From a virus, in IMG/VR virus record IMGVR_UViG_3300006919_000363, positions 1 through 26,591 of that record: 26,591 nucleotides of DNA. One strand, written 5' to 3'. Position numbers and translations under genes: made by a program. Under the pieces are notes generated by a model. The model had not been told where the DNA came from, did no database searches, and worked only from the letters and a program-made list of their open reading frames with translations. Shown one piece after another: positions 6,790 through 17,600 of the stretch; the first letter of the stretch is position 1; every line of letters starts with the position of its first letter.

Positions 6790-8646
6790 ATGGCATTAAA
6801 AATAGTATCGGGGTTATCCGCAACTAGTATAACCCTATCATCTTACTTGGACCTTGCGAAGAACGAACTTCGTAACGCGCAGATTCAAAATTTATCAACT
6901 ACTCAAATCACAGCGATTAGTAGTCCAGTACAGGGGCAATTCGTATACGATAGTACACTAGATAAGCTAAAGGTTTATGATGGTGCAGACTGGACTTTAG
7001 TTGGTGCTGCTGCTGATGAAACTACTATCACGCTTTCAAGTAACACGCTTACTATTAAAGATGGTGGTGTTAGCGCAGCTAAACTTGCTTCAAGCGCAGT
7101 TACCTCTGCAAAGATTGCTACTGGAGCTGTAACAAATGCAAAGCTTGGTGCTGATGCCGTAACCGGAGCAAAGATTGCTGATGACTCTATTGATAGCGAA
7201 CACTATGTAGACGGGTCTATTGACACTGCTCATATTGCTGACGATGCTGTTACTGGTGATAAAATAGATGCACTTACGGTTGCTACCGGCAATATTGCAA
7301 ACCTTGCAGTTACTTCTGGTAAACTAGCTGATGGTGCTGTAGGTACTGCAAAAATTGCTGCTGATGCGGTAACAAGTGCTAAAATTGCAGACGGTCAAGT
7401 TGATACAGAACACCTCGCTACAGATGCCGTAACGGCAGCCAAGATTGCTGACAACTCGGTAGATATTGCACGATTGAATGTTACAGACGGATCTAACGGT
7501 CAGTTTTTGACTACTGATGGTTCCGGTAACTTGTCGTTTACATCTCAAGTAGATGCAGATGTAAGTTCAACTAACCTTGTACAACGTTTATCAGAGTTAG
7601 ATACTACACATACCCAGAATGTAGATTCTACCGATATAATTAAGATTGGCTCTTCAACAGATACTCCAGATGTTCAAATAACTGGTAGCTTTATTATTGA
7701 TGGTGATCTTACAGTTGGTGGTACAACTACTACGGTTAACTCTACTACAGTAACCATTGATGATCCCGTATTTACTCTTGGTGGGGACGAAGCTCCAGCA
7801 TCTGATGACAACAAAGACCGTGGTATTGAATTCCATTATCACACTGGCACAGAAGCACAATTAGGTTTCTTTGGTTATGATGACTCACTTCGTAAGTTTG
7901 TATTCCTTACGGATGCAACAAACACTTCGGAAGTATTTGCCGGTACTCATGCAGACGTTAAAATAGGTGATCTTGATGTAGCTACTATTGATATTACAGC
8001 AAACTTTAATATTGATGGGGTAGCAGTAACTTCAACTGCTGCTGAATTAAACATACTTGATGGTGTAACAGCAACCGCTTCTGAACTTAATATTCTTGAT
8101 GGTGTAACCGCTACTGCTACAGAGCTTAACATCATGGATGGTGTTACATCTACAACCGCAGAAATCAACAAACTTGATGGGTTTACAGGTGTTGTTGCTG
8201 ATCTTAACTATGCTAAAGATCTTCGTGCCACTGGAGTTACAACTACCGAGTTTGATAAGTTAGACGGATTAACAGCAAGTACTGGTGAGCTTAACAAGTT
8301 AGATGGAGCTACAGTAACCACTGCGGAAATTAACATCCTTGACGGTGTTACGGCAAGTACAGCGGAAATAAACAAGTTAGATGGTGTTACGGTAACAACC
8401 GGTGAAATTAACTCTGTTACTTCTCGTGCTGGTCGTTACTACCACGTAGAAGATAGCCACGGTGGTGGGGAATTACAAATCCCTTTTTCTACACACGGTT
8501 TGACATTCCCATTCCATGTTACTATTGTAGACAACAGTGGTAATACTCTTTTAGCGGAAATTATTCAAACTTCTGGAACGGATTTAATTACTATTCAAGA
8601 TTTACCAGCAGAATCTATACACGTACATATTACTGGGGGATTATAA
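6790..8646 (+). CDS. Repeat-rich tail fibre protein (618 aa)
   Basis: An N-terminal segment (MALKIVSGLS...) of 90 residues includes PVQGQFVYDSTLDKLKVYDG, a common fibre motif. Then come fourteen decapeptides (residues 91-230; consensus DAVTSAKIAD), which I expect to form a long thin shaft. A linker (SNGQFLTTDGSGNLSFTS) leads to a module containing TVTIDDPVFTLGGDEAP and KDRGIEFHYHTG that I know from cyanophage and other marine phage fibres. A second array of about ten 12-15-residue units (417-543; consensus TAEINKLDGVT) follows. The last 70 residues form a globular tip (RYYHVEDSHGGGELQIPF). The protein probably binds host surface glycans. It is closed by a clear terminator at 8671-8706. Confidence 0.85.
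   Translation: MALKIVSGLSATSITLSSYLDLAKNELRNAQIQNLSTTQITAISSPVQGQFVYDSTLDKLKVYDGADWTLVGAAADETTITLSSNTLTIKDGGVSAAKLASSAVTSAKIATGAVTNAKLGADAVTGAKIADDSIDSEHYVDGSIDTAHIADDAVTGDKIDALTVATGNIANLAVTSGKLADGAVGTAKIAADAVTSAKIADGQVDTEHLATDAVTAAKIADNSVDIARLNVTDGSNGQFLTTDGSGNLSFTSQVDADVSSTNLVQRLSELDTTHTQNVDSTDIIKIGSSTDTPDVQITGSFIIDGDLTVGGTTTTVNSTTVTIDDPVFTLGGDEAPASDDNKDRGIEFHYHTGTEAQLGFFGYDDSLRKFVFLTDATNTSEVFAGTHADVKIGDLDVATIDITANFNIDGVAVTSTAAELNILDGVTATASELNILDGVTATATELNIMDGVTSTTAEINKLDGFTGVVADLNYAKDLRATGVTTTEFDKLDGLTASTGELNKLDGATVTTAEINILDGVTASTAEINKLDGVTVTTGEINSVTSRAGRYYHVEDSHGGGELQIPFSTHGLTFPFHVTIVDNSGNTLLAEIIQTSGTDLITIQDLPAESIHVHITGGL
7060..7479 (+). repeat. Fourteen tandem decapeptide units (30 bp each)
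   Basis: Codons 91-230 of the 618-aa fibre read as fourteen 10-residue units without gaps, for example SSAVTSAKIA, TGAVTNAKLG, ADAVTGAKIA, DGSIDTAHIA and TDAVTAAKIA. Val/Ile at position 4 and Lys/His-Ile/Leu at positions 8-9 are the most constant. Codons vary between units. The regular spacing suggests a repeating beta or helical shaft element. Confidence 0.85.
8038..8418 (+). repeat. Tandem T-A-E-L-N-x-L-D-G-V-T units in the 618-aa fibre
   Basis: Residues 417-543 contain about ten units of 12-15 residues, such as AAELNILDGVTA, TELNIMDGVTS, AEINKLDGFTG, GELNKLDGATV and AEINILDGVTA. One unit is degenerate (VVADLNYAKDLRATG). It is a second shaft repeat of a different period from the decapeptide array. 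The same type of unit occurs in many marine phage fibres, as far as I recall. Confidence 0.8.
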
Positions 8647-8670
8647 TAAAGTCCAATAAGGTATAAGCGA

Positions 8671-8706
8671 GGAGGGCTAGGAATCAATCTTAGCCCTCTT
8701 TTTTTG
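8671..8706 (+). terminator. Rho-independent terminator behind the 618-aa fibre gene
   Basis: GAGGGCTA (8672-8679) pairs perfectly with TAGCCCTC (8691-8698) around an 11-base loop. The stem is followed immediately by seven T (8699-8705). It lies 25 bases behind the stop of the fibre gene and just ahead of a TAnnTTTG box, so it marks a transcription-unit boundary. Confidence 0.85.
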
Positions 8707-8707
8707 T

Positions 8708-8715
8708 TATCTTTG
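8708..8715 (+). promoter_or_regulatory. Bacteroidota-type -7 promoter box (TATCTTTG)
   Basis: TATCTTTG matches the TAnnTTTG -7 consensus of Bacteroidota primary-sigma promoters. It lies directly behind the terminator and 21 bases before the ATG at 8737, giving a short 5' leader. A matching -33 TTTG is not present at the expected distance, so strength is uncertain. Confidence 0.45.
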
Positions 8716-8736
8716 TAAAACACAAAACTCCATCAA

Positions 8737-8934
8737 ATGATACTAACTGTAATTTACAACAAGTCTACTGGAAGCTTTACGCTTACAAATGATGAAGATG
8801 CGCCTTGTGTTATTAACGAGAACGAAATTACAGATAACGATTTAGAATTAAGCTTTGAGGTTGCTATTGATCTTTCGCAATACCAAGAGTTTTTTAACGA
8901 TGAAATTTTAGAGGATGGCGACAATAACGAGTAA
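8737..8934 (+). CDS. Small acidic protein upstream of the tailspike-like gene (65 aa)
   Basis: No family recognised. The N-terminal 20 residues are beta-like (MILTVIYNKSTGSFTLTNDE). The rest is strongly acidic, ending FNDEILEDGDNNE. It has one cysteine and no membrane segment or signal peptide. It is the first gene after the terminator and TAnnTTTG box. It overlaps the next gene by 20 bases in another frame, which suggests translational coupling to the 909-aa protein. A fibre assembly helper or virion adaptor is possible, but this is only inferred from position. Confidence 0.55.
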   Translation: MILTVIYNKSTGSFTLTNDEDAPCVINENEITDNDLELSFEVAIDLSQYQEFFNDEILEDGDNNE

Positions 8935-11644
8935 TCAAACTGGAGACTGGGCAAGTACATTAACATGGGTAGGTGGTTCAGTTCCAGCTGCCGATGATTT
9001 AGTTGTCATTGCTCACGGTCATAAGGTAACGGTAAGCACAAACATACAATCTACCAGAACTGGAGACGTTGAGATAAACGGTAATTTACACTTTGCGGAT
9101 GGCGGTAAGATGCATCTTCATGGTAGGATGACGGTCTACAATAGAAGTAATTCTGGCAACAACTATGCTGGAGAGTTTGTAGAAGGATCAACTTCTTCTG
9201 GTTCTTTACTTTCCATGGCTGGAGGTTCAGAGATAAAAATATCTGGAAGCAATTCAGATCAACACGGTATAGACATTACTACTCGCAGATGGTGTGGTGT
9301 AGATCTTCAAGGAAGTGAACCCACTAATTACACAAATTTAAGTTCAAACCATCCGGTTGATTCACCATATCTATCTGTTACTAGTGTTGCTAATTTTGCT
9401 ACTGGTGATATGATTAGCTTGTACGAAAGAGAAGTAGATTGGAGGTTATCTCCAGATGAATGTCTTTATGTGCATTATGCCGATACAGCAAACAACAGAA
9501 TATACTTCAAGCAATTCGTTGGTCCAGAAGGAACGGTAATATCTAAATCTGGAAGTACCGTAACGGTTGACAATGGAAAACTATTTAGAGTCGGATATAC
9601 TGTTGTTTTTGGCAACTCTAACTCCAATATAAATTCAAAAGTGGTTACCGGTATAGATGGTAATACCTTGACATTTGCTTCTGCTGTTTCTGGTACAGTT
9701 GATGGTCAAAAAATATATGTATCTGGTACGGAAAAACTTCACCCTAGCGGAAGGATTGTAAGAAGACTGGCTACAACAGTTCGTTCAGCAATAACATCTA
9801 TAAACACCACTAATCAAGTTACGGTAGGAAACGCTTCTGACTTAAACGTTGGAGATGAAATCATGGTGGAAGCCATGACTAATGATGGCACTTATAACTA
9901 TGTAAGTGGTAGCGAAAGCAACGTTTGGAGACACAATATTATATACACGATATCTGCTATTAGTGGTAATACACTTACTTTAGATAGAAATCTACAATAC
10001 AAATCTGATGTAGGTTCTCTTGTTATAAGAATCACAAGAGACGTAGTTATTAAAGCTTGTAAAACTGATGGAGCTGAAGTCCCTAATGGAGATCAAGATT
10101 CTGCTCGTGTATTCTTTTGTGTTAGGTATTGGACATCTAACGGTTGGAATGCTGCTTCCACAAGACGTGTTAAGATTAAATATGTTAGGTTTAAAAATTT
10201 AGGGTATAATACAAACGATTCCACTAATTATAGGGCTGGTGTGACAATTGGTGGATATAACGGAAGATATATATCTACAATAAATGGATCTGCCGCAGAC
10301 GAGACAACAATACATACATCCAATGGTGTTTCTCAAAATGGAGAAAACTATGTAGATGGCTGTGCGATAACAGCTTATTCCTTATGTTCTAACGAAACAA
10401 GAGATGGAGATAGTTATCCTGGCTTGTGTATTCGTCACCCTTATGGAAACGTTACTAGAAATAACGTGTTGTGCGGAACTGGTAACGGTTACTGGAGATG
10501 GTCTAGTGGATATTTTACTAAAGATTCTGGTACTATATCAATGGTTAGCAATGCTTATAATTATATAACCGAGTCTATATACGCTGATTTCTGCGCTGTT
10601 GAGTACATAACTTGTCGTATGGCTGAAGACTATGGATTTAAGGTTAACCAGGTTAGAGAGGGGTATTCAAAGCATATAAGACATATTGATGTTCAGACAC
10701 AAAATGGTAGAGCATTTCAACTAGGAAACCTTACGCTAGATGGTGTATTACTAGAAAAATGGTACGCAGATAAATACAGATACCTAGGTGCGGATTCAGA
10801 CGTTAGATCGTTAAATATATTAAACAGCAAGGTCTTGCCAAATCAATGGGACATGACTGCTACATATTACGACCCGACTAAAACTGGTTCTATTTATGCT
10901 AATCAGTTTTATCATTTTCCTACCAGTTACGAAGATACCTGGAAAGCACCTGGAGGCACAAACATAGTAACGTTTGTTGAACACGGATTTTTAAGTGACG
11001 AAGTACTTGAGCAGCGATACAGAATGTATAGACTTAAAAAGTCTGGCGAGTCTGACTGGGATGTTTTAATAGCATACGACAGTGCTAAAGGAATCATTGA
11101 AAAAGTATTTGTCCCAGCGGGAACGACAGTTAAAATTCAGTCGGAAATATATGTAAATCCTATAAGATATAATGGTAATTCAGCCAGCATCGGAAGTAAT
11201 GGATACCCAGTTTTAATAGCAAAACCAGTAAATGGTTTAGAGATTTGGAGGGGTGGTAGATACTCTGATGGCGTTGTTGATTTTGGTCAAGGGGAGTCTT
11301 TTAGTGACACAAACTTTAATAGCAGTCAGTTTTCAAATAGCACAGAAGGAAACCTAGGTATAGGTTTTGTTGAACACGCTCGTCATACTAGTGCGTCACT
11401 AGGTGATTGGGAAACAAAAGAAGTAACAATACAGCCTCAATCAAAAGGATATCTTTTGACATTCGGTTTATGGGTAAATGATAGATCAATGCAAGAAGAA
11501 GGGTTTAAAATGAAAGATTTTAGAGTAGCTTTTGACATAGCATCTCCAGTTGGCAATGTTGCCTTCAAAGGTAATTCTGTGCAGAAAAGTGTACGCTCTT
11601 CATTTAATACTGGTAAAAAACGAATCGGAGGAACAAGATTATAA
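8915..11644 (+). CDS. G8-domain, beta-helix tailspike-like protein (909 aa)
   Basis: Residues 10-75 read as a G8-like domain: GDWAS, TWVGGSVPAADDLVVIAHG and then VEINGNLHF and GKMHLHGRM. This order (W-GG-VP-D-VVI-G) is typical of G8 domains, which have eight conserved glycines and are linked to polysaccharide binding. A long beta-strand and turn region follows, including GTEKLHPSGRIVRRL and RRVKIKYVRFKNLGY. From about residue 440 to 660 comes a stretch rich in short beta strands and N, G, C and Y (DGCAITAYSLC, YPGLCIRHPYGNVTRNNVLC) that looks like a parallel beta-helix. The C-terminal 200 residues are a separate beta domain. It resembles the G8 plus beta-helix architecture of CEMIP/TMEM2-type proteins. 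A capsule-binding or degrading spike is plausible, but no catalytic residues can be assigned from sequence alone. Confidence 0.7.
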   Translation: MATITSNQTGDWASTLTWVGGSVPAADDLVVIAHGHKVTVSTNIQSTRTGDVEINGNLHFADGGKMHLHGRMTVYNRSNSGNNYAGEFVEGSTSSGSLLSMAGGSEIKISGSNSDQHGIDITTRRWCGVDLQGSEPTNYTNLSSNHPVDSPYLSVTSVANFATGDMISLYEREVDWRLSPDECLYVHYADTANNRIYFKQFVGPEGTVISKSGSTVTVDNGKLFRVGYTVVFGNSNSNINSKVVTGIDGNTLTFASAVSGTVDGQKIYVSGTEKLHPSGRIVRRLATTVRSAITSINTTNQVTVGNASDLNVGDEIMVEAMTNDGTYNYVSGSESNVWRHNIIYTISAISGNTLTLDRNLQYKSDVGSLVIRITRDVVIKACKTDGAEVPNGDQDSARVFFCVRYWTSNGWNAASTRRVKIKYVRFKNLGYNTNDSTNYRAGVTIGGYNGRYISTINGSAADETTIHTSNGVSQNGENYVDGCAITAYSLCSNETRDGDSYPGLCIRHPYGNVTRNNVLCGTGNGYWRWSSGYFTKDSGTISMVSNAYNYITESIYADFCAVEYITCRMAEDYGFKVNQVREGYSKHIRHIDVQTQNGRAFQLGNLTLDGVLLEKWYADKYRYLGADSDVRSLNILNSKVLPNQWDMTATYYDPTKTGSIYANQFYHFPTSYEDTWKAPGGTNIVTFVEHGFLSDEVLEQRYRMYRLKKSGESDWDVLIAYDSAKGIIEKVFVPAGTTVKIQSEIYVNPIRYNGNSASIGSNGYPVLIAKPVNGLEIWRGGRYSDGVVDFGQGESFSDTNFNSSQFSNSTEGNLGIGFVEHARHTSASLGDWETKEVTIQPQSKGYLLTFGLWVNDRSMQEEGFKMKDFRVAFDIASPVGNVAFKGNSVQKSVRSSFNTGKKRIGGTRL

Positions 11645-11647
11645 GAT

Positions 11648-14600
11648 ATGGCAATAAAACTAGTCAGTGCGTTAAGCACACCGCAATTCATTCAGTTTCA
11701 GAATTCTTCTGGTCAGAACACCGGTAAGATAGAAACAAGTGGTAATGATCTTGTTATCAGCAATGCTGTCGGTAATGTACTTTTTGGAGACGGAGCTTCC
11801 GATATTTACATTGGTGACGGTGTAAACAGCGTGGATATTCTATTTGAACAAAGCGGTGCTATTCGTGGAGAGGGATCGGTAACCCTTACTTTAGGGTCAA
11901 GCAACACAACACTAAACGTGTACAACCCGCAGATGGCTAATGGTATGACACTTACGTCTACCATGACTATGGGTACTGGAGCAGTCATTGACTTCTTGCC
12001 AGACACTGGTGCAATCATCAACTTGGATGGTCAAACAATCCTAAAAAGAAACACGTTCAACGGTGGTATTACTCTAGGTCATGACGATGCTGTTATTATT
12101 GCTGGTGGTGATACTTATTCTGTTCTTGAAAGCAACATTAGCCTTGGCGCTGAAACTGTATTCCTAGGTGCTGAAGGTGGTGTTACAATCTATGCGTTCC
12201 CTAACAACGATACAGCTTGGTCAAACCGTAAAGAGTTTATCTTCTCTAACGATACTAACTTCTACCTAGACGGACGAGTATACCCAAGCGATCAGGCTAC
12301 AAACTATGTAGACTCAACACGCATTGCTAACTGGCAGACTGCTTATGGTTGGGGAAACCATGCTGGATTATACCTGGGGGCTACTGCTAAAGCAGCTGAC
12401 TCTAACTTGCTTGATGGTATTGATAGTAGCGCATTTTTAAGAAGTAATACAAGTGATACTTTTGGAAACGCTAACAGCGTACTCACTATAGAGGGAACTG
12501 TAAGAAGTAATAACAACTCAAATGGAAACGGTCCAAACTTCAATGTAAGTACTACCAATAAAGCCATAGAAGAATATGCTTATCGTGTAGACAGAAGTGG
12601 AACTGTTGCAGGTGGTATTCGCATAGACGGTAACATTAGTATTCCAGATTATATTTTTCATACTGGTGACACAAATACTTATATGCAGTTTCATGCTGCT
12701 GACCAGTGGCGTGTTGTTACTGGTGGTGGTGAAAGACTTGAGGTAAACAACTCACAAGTTACAGTAGCTAGTAATCTTGTTGTGGGTGGTGATACAACGA
12801 CTGGCAAGATTACAATTAGTAAACAATCACAACACGTTACTCAAGGCAGCATTTCTGCAAGTGACGCTCATTTGGATTTATACAACAACTGGGAATCTGA
12901 TACAGACCAAAAAGGTTCTATAATTACGTTTACTGATAATTACTATGGTAGTGGTACTTATAATAAAACTACCAGAGCAGCAATAAAAGGCGGTACTGAT
13001 ACTACGGGAAATACTGCGGATGGGTATTTAGAGTTTTACACAGATTCTGCGGGAGCTAACTCACCTAATATGGTGTTAAGGTTAGATAAAAATAAAAACG
13101 CATATTTTTCTGGTAGCATTAGTACCGCATCTAATGGTAGTTCTTCACAGTGGAATACAGCATATGGATGGGGCAATCACGCATCGGTTGGTTATTTAAC
13201 TACTTCAAGTGCAGCTTCAACATACGCTCCATTAGCTTCTCCAGCTTTAACTGGTACACCAACAGCACCTACTGCTGGATCCTCTACAAACACCACACAG
13301 ATCGCTACAACGGCTTTCGTGCAGACTGCGGTATCAAACCTTGTTGACTCTGCTCCAGGTGCGTTAAACACGCTTAATGAGCTTGCAGCTGCGTTAGGAG
13401 ACGATGCAAACTTCTCTACTACTATTACGAATAGTATTGCTACAAAGCTTCCTTTAGCTGGTGGAACTATTACAGGGAACGTTAAGTTTAATGATAATGT
13501 GGAGTTAAGGCTTGGTAGTGGCGCTGACCTTAAGGCATATCATTCAGGAACGCATACTTACTTTGATAACAACGTAGGAGATTTAATTTTAAGAAACTTA
13601 GCAGACGATAAAGACATTGTATTTCAATCGGATAATGGCTCTGGTGGTACTGCTACTTACATGTTCTTAGATGGTTCTCAGACTAATGTAAATTTCCAAA
13701 AAGACGCTATTTGGACTGATGGTAAAAAAGCGTTATTTGGAGGGTCGGGAGACCTACAGATTTATCACGATGGAAGTAATAGTTATCTAACAGACACTGG
13801 AACTGGCAACATGTATCTTAACGCTGCCGATAATATGTATTTCCAAGTTTACGCAACTGGAGAGCGTTGGATTACATTAACTAAAGACGCTGGTGTACAA
13901 TTATTTTATAATGATGTTGAAAAATTCCAAACTCAATCTACAGGTACAAAAACCTATGGAGTTCACAATATAGAATATAATGGAATTGGTCTTGATATAG
14001 AAAACAGTGCCTCCAGCGGTTCTGATACAGGAATTAGAATTAGAGGTGCAAGAAACGGTCAAGAATATGCTACAGATAATCTTACGTCATACATATTACT
14101 TTCAAACTTTGATGATAATACAACTCCTAATAACTATGATTTAGTTAAAATTGGGGCTGGGATGTATGATGCAAACTCTGATACTGGTTATTTTAGAGTA
14201 GAAACAAATAATGGTACGTCCTTAACTAAAGCTTTTGATATTGACAAGAACCAAGACGCTAAATTTTATGGCGATGTAGATTCTGACGGAAATATCACAG
14301 CTTCAAATCTTAACGTATCTAATTGGAATACAGCTTACAACTGGGGTAACCACGCCTCTGCGGGATACTCAACGGCTACGGGCGTTGCAAATAACGCAGA
14401 CAACTACGGATCATGGAATTTAAAAACCAATGATGTACAAAGAACAACAGTTGGTTCTGGTGGTGATCTAAACCTTGTTGCTGGTACTAACGTATCTCTT
14501 GGTTACTCTGCTGGCGGTACAGTCACTATTACGTCAACTGACACGAACACACAGCTTACTGATGCCCAGGTACGTGGTAAGATCAGCGGTACTGGATTGA

Positions 14601-17600
14601 TTAGCTACAATAGCTCAACTGGAGTTATATCTACAACTGCTAACAACTACAGCCTTCCAGCTGGTAGTTCAGCTACAAGAGGTGGATTTAAAATTGGTTA
14701 TGCTGAAAACGGAAAGAACTATCCAGTAGAGGTATCTTCAGAAAAAATGTATGTAAACGTCCCATGGACGGATACCAATACCGATACTGTTACTTCCGTA
14801 GGAGTTAGTGGTTCAGAGACTACTGGGACTATTACATTAGTAGGAGCTGGTGCTACTACGCTGTCTCAAAGCGGTCAGACTATTGAGATTAGATCAACGA
14901 ACACTACCTATACTGTTGGTGACGGTGGCTTGACTCAAAAGAACTTTACTACTACACTCAAGAATAAGCTTGATGGCATTGCTTCGGGTGCAGAAGTAAA
15001 TGTTCAATCAAATTGGAACGCTACTTCTGGGGATGCACTTATACTTAACAAGCCTACTATTCCAAGTGGAAGCCAACTTGTAAAAGTATATAATAATGTA
15101 GATTACATTGCAAGTGGTGGCACAACTGGTGATTATAGAGATAACTATGGTCCTGGTGTAACTGTTTATGAGGGTTATAGCGTAGGAGCTAATACACCAC
15201 ATAGTTACGACTCTACTGTTCAATTCATGTCTACGACTGGACAAGGTTTTGAGCTTTCTGCTGATTGGTTAAGTAATAGCACTACGCCTTTAAAAATTAG
15301 AAGTTTAAGAGACTGTTGTCAAGGATGGTCAACATGGAGAGACGTTGCTGTTGCAGAAGATGGGTTGTCTGGTACATTCTATTTTAACGACAGTATACAC
15401 GTTGGAAGTAAAATTACTCACTCTGGCGATACAAACACTTATGTGCAATTTGATGCTGATCGCATCAGATTAGTAGCTGGAGGCACAACCAAGTTTGATT
15501 CCAATAGCACATATGCAACTCAAACCTATGTAAACACAGCTGTATCAAATCTTGTTAGCTCTGCTCCAGCAGCACTTGACACCTTAAATGAATTGGCTGC
15601 GGCACTTGGTGATGATGCTAACTTTAGCACTACCACGACAACAGCTTTAGGTAATAGATTACGTATTGACACTGCCTCACAAGGTCTTACTTCTACGCAG
15701 AAATCTAATGGTCGTACAAACCTTGGATTGGGTACAGCAGCTACATCAGCTTCAACAGACTTTGTGTCTGTTTCTGGAGATACTATTAGCGGTAATATAG
15801 ATATTGTTCACGCTGCTAATGCGACTGGTCTTACCGTTAGGGTTACTGGAGGTGCAGTGCCTACAACGCCTCAATTTAAGGTTGGAAGAGATACATCTCA
15901 ATATTGGGGAGTATTTGTAGATGACGGAACAGCTAACTTAGTTCACAGACAAGATGAAATTGGAGGAGGTAGTAATCATCATACTCAGTTTCAGATATGG
16001 TCAAGTGGTGGCGGTACTCATTCTTGGAAGTGGCAAGTTGCTGATAATGCTGGTGCTAATGGTGCTGAAAAAATGAAGCTTACTGCTGATTCTGAGCTTA
16101 CTCTTGGTAGTGGTTCTAACACTATTACAAATACCAAAGTAGGTCAATGGGATACGGCTTACGGATGGGGAGATCATTCTACTGAGGGGTATTTAACAGC
16201 AGAAACATTTGGTTCATCTGATGTTATCATGTCTTTAAGCGGTGATGATGTTATTGCGGGAGAAAGTATAACATTAGCAGGAGGACTATCTTATAACTCC
16301 TCTACCAACACATTATCTCAGACTGATAACAACACTACGTATTCTGTAGGTGATGGTGGGCTTACTCAGAAAAACTTTACTACTACACTTAAAACCAAGC
16401 TAGATGGCATTGCCGCAAGTGCAAACAATTATACTCACCCTTCATATAATGGAGATGACTTTAGTGTAGATACAGGAGCTTTGACTGGTTTTAATGTCGT
16501 TTCAGATATTGATATCAATGTAACTACTGATGCTCTTGGTCATGTAACTGATGCTAATGGGTCTGTAGCAACAAGAGCATTGCAAAATCTAAACATACCT
16601 GATACAAGGGCTGGGGAAATAGCCCCAGACAGCTATTTAGATAAAGCCCTATCATTAGACTTTACAGACGAATTTGGAAGTTTAGGGTCTTGGTATAGTG
16701 GTCTTACATTAAAAGGATGGAGCGGTAGCTATGCTGCTTGGCAGCTAATATCAAACTCTGACAACAACACAGCAGATCAAAACTTATACTTTAGAAGTGG
16801 GTCTGGCGCTACTTGGGGAACAATGCATAAAGTTTACCACAGTGGTAACCTAACTGCTGGTACTAATGTAAGTATTAGTTCAGGGGGTGTTATTTCTTCT
16901 ACAGATACTAATACTACATACTCTGTAGGTGACGGGGGTTTAACGCAGAAAAACTTTACCACTACGCTCAAAACCAAGCTAGATGGTATTGAGGCATCTG
17001 CTGACGTTACTGATACAACTAATGTAGTAGCGGCTTTAACTGCCGGTACAAACGTTCAGATTGCAGCCAACGGTACCATCAGCGCAACAGATACAAATAC
17101 TACATACAGTGTTGGAGATGGTGGTCTTACGCAGAAGAACTTTACTACAACGCTTAAAACTAAACTTGATGGCATCGCTGCTGGTGCAGATGTTACTCCA
17201 TCTTGGGTTCCATCAACAGATCCAAGTTATGCAACACAAAGCTATGTAGGTACGCAAATATCAAATCTTGTAGCCTCAGCGCCTAGTACGCTTGATACGT
17301 TAAATGAGTTAGCTGCAGCTTTAGGAGATGATCCTAATTTTGCGACTACAATGAGCACTGCTCTTGGTAATAGATTGAGAGTAGATATTTCAACTCAGAA
17401 TCTTACTTCAACACAAAAATCAAACGGACGTACAAATTTAGGTTTAGGAACTGCAGCGACATTCGCTACGGGAGACTTTGCTACTTCTGCTCAAGGAACA
17501 CATGCTGATACTGCATTTAATTGGGGAGATCATGGCTTAGCAGGGTATGTTACTTCAAGTGGTGTTACAAGTGTTACTGTTGGAACTGGTTTGGATGTTG

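Noticed and set aside
7060-8418. CRISPR-like or non-coding repeat array
   Set aside because: The 30-base periodicity comes from protein decapeptides inside an open fibre frame; units vary in codons and have no spacers.
13150-13347. 65-aa + strand frame inside the giant fibre
   Set aside because: Alternative-frame shadow with odd composition (W, Y, F and S rich) and no spacing or coupling evidence; similar frames at 17061, 21169 and 22039 were rejected for the same reason.
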